A DNA stretch of 64,000 bases from Bradyrhizobium sp. CCBAU 53421 (GTDB lineage Bacteria > Pseudomonadota > Alphaproteobacteria > Rhizobiales > Xanthobacteraceae). The DNA is taken from positions 4,774,001-4,838,000 of the forward strand of contig NZ_CP030047.1 of NCBI RefSeq assembly GCF_015291625.1. Reading direction: 5' to 3'. Each line of letters starts with the position of its first letter. The first letter of the stretch is position 1. Below the pieces are notes generated by a model. The model ran no database searches. It was not told where the DNA came from and saw nothing but the letters and a program-made list of their open reading frames with translations. Below, piece after piece: positions 57,708 to 64,000 of this stretch. The translations under genes were made by a program, and so were the position numbers.

Positions 57708-58406
57708 ATGGCTGAGGGGGCGGAAGACGTACCGGTCGTCTATCTTCATGATATCAAGCGGGAATACAGGCAGGGTGAGGCGACGCTGACGGTCCTGAAC
57801 GGCGCCAAGCTCGCGCTGTGGCCCGGTCAATCGGTGGCGCTGGTGGCACCGTCCGGATCCGGCAAGTCGACGCTGTTGCACATCGCGGGCCTGCTGGAGA
57901 GCCCCGACGACGGCGAGGTCTATGTGGCGGGCACGCCGACCTCGCAGATGTCGGACGTTGACCGCACCCAGATTCGTCGCTCCGATATCGGCTTCGTCTA
58001 TCAATCCCACCGGCTGCTGCCGGAGTTCTCGGCACTCGAGAACGTCATGCTGCCGCAGATGATTCGGGGTCTCAAGCGATCCGAGACCGTGAAACGGGCG
58101 ACCGAGATCCTGGCCTATCTCGGGCTTGGTGATCGCATCACCCATCGTCCCGCCGAGCTCTCGGGCGGCGAACAGCAGCGGGTGGCGATCGCGCGCGCAG
58201 TCGCCAACGCACCGCGGGTGCTGTTTGCGGACGAGCCGACCGGGAATCTGGATCCGGGAACGGCCGATCATGTTTTCAACGCGCTGATGCAGCTCGTGAA
58301 GGCGACCCGGGTCGCGATGCTGATCGCAACCCACAACATGGACCTCGCCGCGCGGATGGATCGCCGGGTGTCGTTGTCGAACGGGCAGGTCGTCGAGCTC
58401 GAATAG
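57708..58406 (+). CDS. lolD: Lipoprotein-releasing ABC transporter ATP-binding protein LolD
   Basis: This 232-residue ATPase powers lipoprotein extraction by LolC/E. Walker A is APSGSGKST, the signature [16 protein letters not shown] and Walker [14 protein letters not shown]; the D-loop and H-loop (ATHNMD) are present. The Q-loop region reads [18 protein letters not shown], including the LLPEF(S)A segment typical of LolD. It starts at ATG 57708, preceded by AGGAGCG, eight bases after the permease stop. The operon proS-lolC-lolD is conserved in rhizobia. Confidence 0.95.
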   Translation: MAEGAEDVPVVYLHDIKREYRQGEATLTVLNGAKLALWPGQSVALVAPSGSGKSTLLHIAGLLESPDDGEVYVAGTPTSQMSDVDRTQIRRSDIGFVYQSHRLLPEFSALENVMLPQMIRGLKRSETVKRATEILAYLGLGDRITHRPAELSGGEQQRVAIARAVANAPRVLFADEPTGNLDPGTADHVFNALMQLVKATRVAMLIATHNMDLAARMDRRVSLSNGQVVELE

Positions 58407-58508
58407 CGGGCGAAACGGGTCGTGGTTCACGTGAAGAACGCGCGCTAAGCGAAAGAATCTGGTGGCTTTTCCGCCCTGCTTCAATCGGAGCTGAAAGGGC
58501 TTGTACCC

Positions 58509-58790
58509 TCAATAGAGCGGGCGAGACCGTCTGCCAGGCTGGCTCGGCCGACGGTCGGTCGGCGGCCCGGCATAATAGGGATTGTTGATGCACATCGCCG
58601 CCAAGCCGGACGCCGAGGCGCGGCACTGCTCCAGTGACGTGTAGCCGCAGTCGGTATCCTCACCACCCCATCGGTAGTTGGTCTTGCAGACCGGCGAGGT
58701 CGAATAGTACTTCTGGGCGTTTGCTGGCGCAGTCGCGATGGTACTGAGCGCCAAGATCGCCGGAACCAGTGCCAGAATCAGGTTGCGCAT
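58509..58790 (-). CDS. DUF3551-type small secreted protein (copy 1)
   Basis: This 93-residue protein has a signal peptide (MRNLILALVPAILALSTIATAPANA) and a mature part with four cysteines, including YCxT-like and CGYTSLEQCRASASG followed by CINNPYY. The pattern Y-x-S-L/Y-x-x-C-x-A-x-A-S-G-x-G matches the DUF3551 family that is highly expanded in Bradyrhizobium. Function is unknown. A paralogue is directly upstream on the same strand. GGAGC precedes ATG 58790. Confidence 0.78.
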   Translation of the reverse strand: MRNLILALVPAILALSTIATAPANAQKYYSTSPVCKTNYRWGGEDTDCGYTSLEQCRASASGLAAMCINNPYYAGPPTDRRPSQPGRRSRPLY

Positions 58791-58897
58791 CAGAAGCTCC
58801 AGTCGGTCTGGCGCCGGCAACGCTCGCGCAGAACGTGCCGCCGAATAGGCGCCTGCGTGGGGAAGTGATCAACTCACGTTTCCGCGCCGGGCGGGCG

Positions 58898-59194
58898 TCA
58901 GTGAATGAACAGATCGAAGAAATTGCCCTCGCGGCGGTCCCGCGGGGGGATATGCAGATACGAGCGCGGGTCGTTGTCGCCGGCATAATAGGGGTTGGCG
59001 ATGCAGTTCTGGCCGATGCCCGAGGCGGTGGCCAGGCACGCCTCGTAGGACGGATATGAGCAGTTGCTGAGACCGGGATAGCGGTCGCCCTGGATGCAGA
59101 ACGGGTAGCGTACGCCGACGGCATGCGACGGCGCCGTACCAAGCGCAGCGAGCGCGACTACAGACGCCGCGGCAGCAAGAATCATCGTCCGCAT
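58898..59194 (-). CDS. DUF3551-type small secreted protein (copy 2)
   Basis: This 98-residue paralogue of the gene at 58509 has a signal peptide ending PSHA and the mature motif YPFCIQGDRYPGLSNCSYPS followed by CLATASGIGQNCIANPYYAG, again DUF3551-like with four cysteines. I start at ATG 59194 because AAGGA lies six bases before it; ATG 59200 is too close to that site. The C-terminal tail is rich in charged residues and ends FFDLFIH. It is separated from copy 1 by 107 bases; both are leftward. Confidence 0.76.
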   Translation of the reverse strand: MRTMILAAAASVVALAALGTAPSHAVGVRYPFCIQGDRYPGLSNCSYPSYEACLATASGIGQNCIANPYYAGDNDPRSYLHIPPRDRREGNFFDLFIH

Positions 59195-59488
59195 GTGCAT
59201 TCCTTATCGCTGCGAGGATTCGATCTCGGTGACGATCCAAATCGGACAAGCCGGTTCCGGTCAACACGATCTTACACGCAGTTGCGCGGGCAGTTCCGAA
59301 TTGTGAAAATTGTGCGGCGGCTATGTGGCAAAAGTTCCAGGAAGCGCTTGTAACGCAGTATTAACTTCAAATTTGAGCGAAGTCGTTTGGGCCTGCCTGT
59401 TGCAGCGAAGTTACAGCAATTCCGATGAGGGCTGCTATGACGGTGTCTCGCGGCCTTGGGGGCCTGTAGAAAAAGTTGGAACGGGAAA
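59195..59488. other. Intergenic region upstream of the Omp25/31-type gene
   Basis: About 294 bases, relatively AT-rich, shared by the leftward DUF3551 gene and the rightward outer-membrane-protein gene. It must hold both promoters. The long untranslated stretch before the porin-like gene is typical of abundant outer-membrane proteins, but no element stands out clearly. Confidence 0.4.
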
Positions 59489-60223
59489 ATGAAAAAGATT
59501 TTGCTTGTCACCGCCAGCATGCTCGCGCTCAGCGCGACCGCTGCCTCTGCGGCTGACCTCGCGGCTCGCCCTTACACCAAGGCTCCGCCGCCCATGGTTG
59601 CCGCTGTGTATGATTGGACCGGCTTCTACATCGGTATCAACGGTGGTTGGGGCCAGAGCCACGACAACCGTTCGGTCGACGGTATCGGCCAGGCTGGCAG
59701 CTACGATGCCAACGGCGGCACCGTCGGCGGCCAGATCGGCTACCGCTGGCAGACCGGCGGCTGGGTCTGGGGTCTGGAAGCTCAGGGCAACTGGGCTGAC
59801 TTCACCGGCAGCACCGGCAACCTGCTCGTCCCGGGCGGCACCGTTCGCTCGAAGACCGATGCCTTCGGCCTGTTCACCGGTCAGATCGGCTACGCCTGGA
59901 ACAACGTCCTGCTGTACGCCAAGGGCGGTGCTGCGGTCACCGATCGCAACTACCAGTTCCTGGCACCCGGCGGCGCGCTGGCGTCCCAGACCGGCTTCGA
60001 CACCCGTTGGAGCCCGACGGTCGGCGTTGGCCTCGAATTCGCCTTCGCTCAGGGCTGGTCGCTCGGCGTCGAATACAACCACATCTTCGAAGACACCCAC
60101 GGTGCGACCTTCGTCACCCCCGCCGGTGTTGCGGTGGCTGGCTTCCACACCGGTGGCGACACCGACATGGTCCTCGGCCGTCTGAACTACAAGTTCGGTG
60201 GCCCGATCATCGCGCGTTACTGA
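59489..60223 (+). CDS. Outer-membrane beta-barrel protein (Omp25/31 / RopB family)
   Basis: This 244-residue protein starts with a signal peptide (MKKILLVTASMLALSATAASA, cleaved before ADLAARPY) and the characteristic AxPYTKAPP linker plus YDWTGFYIGINGGWG that opens the Omp25/31 barrel domain. Eight alternating beta-strands follow, with the family segments TVGGQIGYRWQ and GWSLGVEYNH, ending with LGRLNYKFGGPIIARY. It is abundant in rhizobial outer membranes and often duplicated. A strong terminator follows. ATG 59489 is preceded by GGGAAA. Confidence 0.9.
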   Translation: MKKILLVTASMLALSATAASAADLAARPYTKAPPPMVAAVYDWTGFYIGINGGWGQSHDNRSVDGIGQAGSYDANGGTVGGQIGYRWQTGGWVWGLEAQGNWADFTGSTGNLLVPGGTVRSKTDAFGLFTGQIGYAWNNVLLYAKGGAAVTDRNYQFLAPGGALASQTGFDTRWSPTVGVGLEFAFAQGWSLGVEYNHIFEDTHGATFVTPAGVAVAGFHTGGDTDMVLGRLNYKFGGPIIARY

Positions 60224-60247
60224 TCGCTCGCTTGATCCAAGCAGCAT

Positions 60248-60283
60248 CGAAAACCCCGGGCTTCGGCCCGGGGTTTTTTGTTG
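60248..60283 (+). terminator. Intrinsic terminator of the outer-membrane-protein gene
   Basis: AAACCCCGGGC and GCCCGGGGTTT form a perfect stem with a TTCG loop (60251-60275), followed by a T-run (TTTTTTG). It lies 27 bases after the stop codon. Confidence 0.93.
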
Positions 60284-60390
60284 GTCTGGCCGATTTCATC
60301 GTAGGCGGTGAAGGCGGCCGCGGGCTTTCTGTGGCTCACCGGGTTAGCAGTTCGGTCGGGCAGGGGTTTCCCGGCGACGAGCAATGGCGC

Positions 60391-60612
60391 ATGATCGGCG
60401 GCATGACGGAACCACGGCTGATCTCCGAACTGACGTGCCCAAGCTGCGGCCATGTGTCTGCCGAGACGATGCCGACCGACGCCTGCCAGTTCTTCTATGA
60501 TTGCAAGGGATGCGGCATCCGGCTGAAGCCGAAAGCAGGAGATTGCTGCGTCTATTGCTCGTATGGAACCGTGCCATGCCCGCCGATGCAGGTCGGGAAT
60601 TGTTGCCGGTGA
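60391..60612 (+). CDS. Small cysteine-rich (zinc-binding) protein, GDCC family
   Basis: This 73-residue protein has nine cysteines in pairs: CPSCGH near the start, CKGCGIRL in the middle, then GDCCVYCSYGTVPCPP and CC at the end. The segment GDCC-x-Y/F-CSYG-x-VPCPP is shared by small rhizobial and other proteobacterial proteins often found near metal or mercury genes. It probably binds zinc or another metal. ATG 60391 is used; ATG 60403 would give 69 residues. It follows the strong terminator of the outer-membrane gene by about 110 bases. Confidence 0.72.
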   Translation: MIGGMTEPRLISELTCPSCGHVSAETMPTDACQFFYDCKGCGIRLKPKAGDCCVYCSYGTVPCPPMQVGNCCR

Positions 60613-60627
60613 CGAGCCACGCGCGCT

Positions 60628-60798
60628 CTAATCGAAATCAGCGAAGTCGAGCCCGGCGTTGGTCTTGGATGCATCGTTGATGCAGTCCGAATATGCGCGC
60701 CACCTTTCGACGGAGCCGTAGCCCTTGGCCTGTTGAGCCGCCTTCGCCTTGCATTCGGCCTTGATGTGCCTGACGACAGCCTGCTGTCGCTTGGACAT
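60628..60798 (-). CDS. Small basic PsiF-like protein, possibly 5'-truncated
   Basis: From ATG 60798 this frame reads 56 residues: MSKRQQAVVRHIKAECKAKA then a segment ending SDCINDASKTNAGLDFADFD. The two cysteines about 26 residues apart within basic helices resemble PsiF-repeat proteins. The same frame stays open upstream to about 60905 (including SSQPCDFPLIHSSEAP), but contains no ATG/GTG/TTG start, which hints that the gene lost its 5' end. It could also simply start at 60798. Two stop-free extensions and the unclear start keep confidence moderate. Confidence 0.45.
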   Translation of the reverse strand: MSKRQQAVVRHIKAECKAKAAQQAKGYGSVERWRAYSDCINDASKTNAGLDFADFD

Positions 60799-61124
60799 CT
60801 TTTCTGCGCTGGCGGGCGTCAGGGGCGCCTCGCTTGAATGGATCAGAGGGAAATCGCAGGGCTGGCTGCTGAAGAAATGGTCTCCGGCCGGAACAACGCC
60901 CGGCAGCCGCTAGGCCGCCGGGCGGTAACTGTCTCGTCCATGTTGCCCACGTATCTAAACATTTCCAGCTGACATCAGCCTTACGGCTGATCCGATCGGC
61001 CGCGCAGTTAACCAAGCTCGTTGTTTCGGGGCTCGGGGTTCAAACTGACTCACCAGCGCTGCTTGACTCATAGAACAAAAAAGGAACAATGTTCTGCATA
61101 CGTTCCAGTTCAGGGAGAGCGGCC
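60799..61124. other. Region between the PsiF-like gene and a 32-residue gene
   Basis: About 325 bases. Bases 60799-60905 continue the open frame of the PsiF-like gene without a start. The remainder shows no gene, RNA or strong repeat, and should contain the promoter of the small membrane-protein gene at 61125. Confidence 0.35.
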
Positions 61125-61223
61125 ATGTTGAAGATTTTCGTGCAGGAAGCTGCAGCGCTGGCATCGATCACGCTGTTCGTCGGGATGATCGCGGTTTGGG
61201 CCCAGCTGATCACCCAGTTCTGA
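61125..61223 (+). CDS. Small single-helix membrane protein (32 residues)
   Basis: ATG 61125 begins MLKIFVQEAAALASITLFVG and the short product ends VWAQLITQF before TGA at 61221. AGGGAGAG lies seven bases upstream. The sequence forms one hydrophobic helix with a short charged start, as in many very small bacterial membrane proteins that bind larger complexes. Function is unknown. It is upstream of dnaE, separated by about 190 bases. Confidence 0.6.
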   Translation: MLKIFVQEAAALASITLFVGMIAVWAQLITQF

Positions 61224-61416
61224 GAATCTGCCCATGGGGCGCAGGGGCATCGGTTGCTGCTGGGGATAAGCAGGAGGAGCTGCCGCCGCGCCGCCTTCGG
61301 CGTGGACTTGGTAGGGCCGAGGCCCCACGATGGGAGTGCGAGTCGGGTCCGATGCTTTCGAGCTGCGGCCTTGGCACTCGCTCCATCCCTGACTTCGAAA
61401 GACCCCGTAAGCAGCC

Positions 61417-64000
61417 ATGCCGAATGCCGGATTCGTTCATCTTCACGTTCATTCCGCCTATTCGCTGCTGAAGGGCTCGATCAAGATCGCCAAGCTCGGC
61501 GAGCTCGCCAAGGCCGACCGCCAGCCGGCGCTGGCGCTCACCGATACCGATAACATGTTCGGGGCGCTGGAATTCTCCGACAAGATGGCGGGCTACGGCA
61601 TCCAGCCGATCGTCGGCTGCGAGCTGGCGGTGGATTTCGGCGACGTCGACCCCAATACGCGGAGCATTCTTGCGACGACGGGGCCGGCGCGAATCGTGCT
61701 GCTGGCGGCGCGCGACCGCGGCTACCAGAACCTGATGCGGCTGAACTCGCGGGCGTTCCTGGAGACACCGGTCAACCAGACCCCGCACATCAAGCTCGAC
61801 TGGCTAACCGATAATGCTGAGGACCTGATCGCGCTGACCGGGGGTCCCGACGGGCCGATCGCGCTGGCGCTGCGCGCCGAGCAGGCCGCGCTGGCGGCGA
61901 CCCGCTGCGACCGGTTGGCGAGCCTGTTCGGCGATCGTCTCTACATCGAATTGCAACGGCACGGCATCGACAAGGAGCGCCGCACCGAAGGCGGCCTGAT
62001 CGATCTCGCCTATAGCAAGGGCCTGCCGCTGGTTGCGACCAACGAGCCGTATTTCGCCAGCAGCGACGACTACGAATCGCATGATGCGCTGCTGTGCATC
62101 GCCGGCGGCCATTTGATCGCCGAGACCAACCGCGAACAACTGACCCCGGATCACCGCTTCAAGACCCGCGCGGAAATGGCGGTGCTGTTCGCCGACATTC
62201 CGGAGGCGCTGGCATCGACGGTCGAGATCGCCGAGCGTTGCTCGTTCCGCCCGAAGACTCGCAAGCCGATCCTGCCGTTCTTCACGGTTGGTGGCGCCGC
62301 CAGTGCCGATGCCGCCGCGGACGAAGCCGCCGAGCTGAAGCGCCAGGCCGAGGAGGGGCTCGCCAATCGCCTGCGGGTGCACGGTCTGTCGCCGGGCATG
62401 ACCGAGGAGGATTACGCCAAGCGGCTCGCCTTCGAGCTCGACGTCATCACCCGCATGAAATATGCGGGCTACTTCCTGATCGTCTCGGACTTCATCAAAT
62501 GGGCCAAGGCGCAGGGCATTCCGGTCGGACCGGGCCGCGGCTCGGGCGCCGGCTCGCTGGTCGCCTGGGTGCTCACCATCACCGACCTCGATCCGATGCG
62601 CTTCGCGCTGCTGTTCGAACGCTTCCTCAATCCGGAACGCGTCTCGATGCCGGACTTCGACATCGACTTCTGCCAGGACCGCCGCGGCGAGGTGATCCAG
62701 TATGTGCAGGAGCGCTACGGCCGCGACCAGGTCGCGCAGATCATCACTTTCGGTACGCTGCAGGCGCGCGGCGTGCTGCGTGACGTCGGGCGCGTGCTGC
62801 AGATGCCGTACGGCCAGGTCGACAAGCTGACCAAGCTGGTGCCGCAGAATCCTGCGGCGCCCGTGACGCTGGCGCAGGCGATCGAGGGTGAGCCCAAGCT
62901 GCAGGCGTTCCGCGACGAGGATCCTGTGGTCGCGCGTGCGTTCGACATCGCGCAGCGCCTCGAGGGGTTGACGCGCCACGCCTCGACCCACGCGGCAGGC
63001 ATCGTGATCGGTGACCGGCCGCTGAGCGAGCTGGTGCCGATGTACCGCGATCCGAAATCCGACATGCCGGTCACCCAGTTCAACATGAAATGGGTCGAGC
63101 CCGCCGGCCTCGTGAAGTTCGACTTCCTCGGATTGAAGACGCTGACGGTGCTCGACGTCGCGGTGAAGCTGCTCAAGCAGCGCGACGTCCATGTCGACCT
63201 CGCGACGCTGCCGATCGATGATGCGCCGAGCTACCAGATGCTGGCGAGGGGCGACGTCGTCGGCGTGTTCCAGGTGGAAAGCCAGGGCATGCGGCGCGCG
63301 CTGATCGACATGCGGCCGGACCGCTTCGAGGACATCATCGCGCTGGTAGCGCTGTATCGACCGGGCCCGATGGCCAACATCCCGACCTATTGCGCGCGCA
63401 AGCACGGCGACGAGGAGTCGGAATATCTGCATCCGATCCTGGAGCCGATCCTGAAGGAGACGTTCGGCGTCATCATCTACCAGGAACAGGTGATGCAGAT
63501 CGCGCAGCAGATGGCGGGTTACTCGCTCGGCCAGGCCGACCTGCTGCGCCGCGCGATGGGCAAGAAGATCCGCGCCGAGATGGACAAGCAGCGCGACATC
63601 TTCGTCGCCGGCGCGATGAAGAACGGCGTGTCGAAGGGGCAGGCGGAAACGATCTTCGAGCTGCTCGCCAAGTTCGCCGACTACGGCTTCAACAAGAGCC
63701 ACGCGGCGGCCTATGCGCTGGTGTCGTACCACACCGCCTATATGAAGGCGCACTACCCGGTCGAGTTCCTCGCGGCGTCGATGACGCTCGAACTCAACAA
63801 CACCGACAAGCTCTCTGAATTCCGCTCCGAGGCGCAGCGGCTCGGCATCAAGGTCGAGGCGCCCAACATCAATCGCTCCGGGCCGACCTTCGAGGTCAGC
63901 GGCAACACGATCTACTACGCGCTCGCCGCGCTGAAGGGTGTCGGCATCCAGGCGGTGGAGCAGATCATCGAGGAGCGCAACAAGAAGGGCGCCTTCACCT
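61417..64000 (+). CDS. dnaE: DNA polymerase III subunit alpha (5' part)
   Basis: This is the catalytic subunit of the replicative polymerase; the first 861 codons lie in the window and the gene continues past the right edge. The N-terminal PHP domain begins FVHLHVHSAYSLLKGS with family histidines. Polymerase-core motifs appear later: GPGRGSGAGSLVAW, the catalytic aspartates in MPDFDIDFC, the segment QIITFGTLQARGVLRDVGR, VALYRPGPMANIP and NKSHAAAYALVSYHTAYMKAHYP. ATG 61417 starts MPNAGF. Tandem OB and tau-binding domains are outside the window. Confidence 0.97.
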   Translation, partial: MPNAGFVHLHVHSAYSLLKGSIKIAKLGELAKADRQPALALTDTDNMFGALEFSDKMAGYGIQPIVGCELAVDFGDVDPNTRSILATTGPARIVLLAARDRGYQNLMRLNSRAFLETPVNQTPHIKLDWLTDNAEDLIALTGGPDGPIALALRAEQAALAATRCDRLASLFGDRLYIELQRHGIDKERRTEGGLIDLAYSKGLPLVATNEPYFASSDDYESHDALLCIAGGHLIAETNREQLTPDHRFKTRAEMAVLFADIPEALASTVEIAERCSFRPKTRKPILPFFTVGGAASADAAADEAAELKRQAEEGLANRLRVHGLSPGMTEEDYAKRLAFELDVITRMKYAGYFLIVSDFIKWAKAQGIPVGPGRGSGAGSLVAWVLTITDLDPMRFALLFERFLNPERVSMPDFDIDFCQDRRGEVIQYVQERYGRDQVAQIITFGTLQARGVLRDVGRVLQMPYGQVDKLTKLVPQNPAAPVTLAQAIEGEPKLQAFRDEDPVVARAFDIAQRLEGLTRHASTHAAGIVIGDRPLSELVPMYRDPKSDMPVTQFNMKWVEPAGLVKFDFLGLKTLTVLDVAVKLLKQRDVHVDLATLPIDDAPSYQMLARGDVVGVFQVESQGMRRALIDMRPDRFEDIIALVALYRPGPMANIPTYCARKHGDEESEYLHPILEPILKETFGVIIYQEQVMQIAQQMAGYSLGQADLLRRAMGKKIRAEMDKQRDIFVAGAMKNGVSKGQAETIFELLAKFADYGFNKSHAAAYALVSYHTAYMKAHYPVEFLAASMTLELNNTDKLSEFRSEAQRLGIKVEAPNINRSGPTFEVSGNTIYYALAALKGVGIQAVEQIIEERNKKGAFT

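Overview
The window is high-GC chromosomal DNA from an alphaproteobacterium, most likely Bradyrhizobium or a close Nitrobacteraceae relative. The signs are the clpX-lon-hupB neighbourhood with tRNA-Val and tRNA-Asp, a 14-gene nuo operon with an extra small membrane gene between nuoE and nuoF, DUF3551-type and Omp25/31-type envelope proteins, and a dispersed palindromic repeat of the form GCATGATCCGGAAAAG...TTTTCC...GATCATGC. Most of the window is core chromosome. I see no transposase, integrase or CRISPR array.

Layout. 1-3475: 3' end of clpX, then lon with a strong terminator. 3500-5972: a GntR-MFS efflux pair transcribed leftward behind a repeated operator, and a divergent GFA-family gene. 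6045-14589: tRNA-Val, tRNA-Asp, hupB, pepT, two SAM methyltransferases, an unassigned polytopic membrane protein and several small rhizobial-type proteins. 14780-20391: an orphan TRAP binding protein and a 1474-residue glycine-rich autotransporter. 20531-24529: an alpha/beta hydrolase, a Rieske oxygenase-MFS operon and its divergent MarR regulator. 24744-42766: one unbroken rightward run of nuoA-N, birA, RNase J, methylmalonyl-CoA epimerase and a DUF1467 gene. 42792-46010: an unassigned protein, a methylthioribose-kinase-like gene and a small secreted protein. 46176-49772: a CUT2/ribose-type ABC importer. 49862-50287: a single-domain globin. 50691-54863: a copper-handling cluster. 55028-58406: proS and the lipoprotein-release genes lolC/E and lolD. 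58509-61223: small envelope proteins and an outer-membrane beta-barrel protein. 61417-end: the first 861 codons of dnaE.

How genes work together. The nuo genes encode every subunit of proton-pumping complex I. The Rieske oxygenase and its MFS partner probably take up and oxidise an aromatic acid under MarR control. In the copper cluster a short leader ORF and a DUF2946 gene (the family of the Bordetella copper-responsive upstream ORF CruR) precede a TonB-dependent receptor, a PCu(A)C chaperone, a YcnI/DUF1775 protein and a CopC-CopD fusion. The receptor is a pseudogene: most of the barrel is deleted and the last strand is in another frame. The periplasmic and inner-membrane parts therefore remain without an intact outer-membrane gate.

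The most interesting points are the copper cluster with its decayed receptor and possible translational switch, the terminator-bearing region 50300-50460 that may encode a 31-residue peptide or small RNA or act as a globin attenuator, the histidine/aspartate-rich insert in NuoL, the palindromic repeats at three junctions of the nuo-to-mce run, and the repeated operators at the GntR and MarR loci. All functions are read from sequence; no database search was run.
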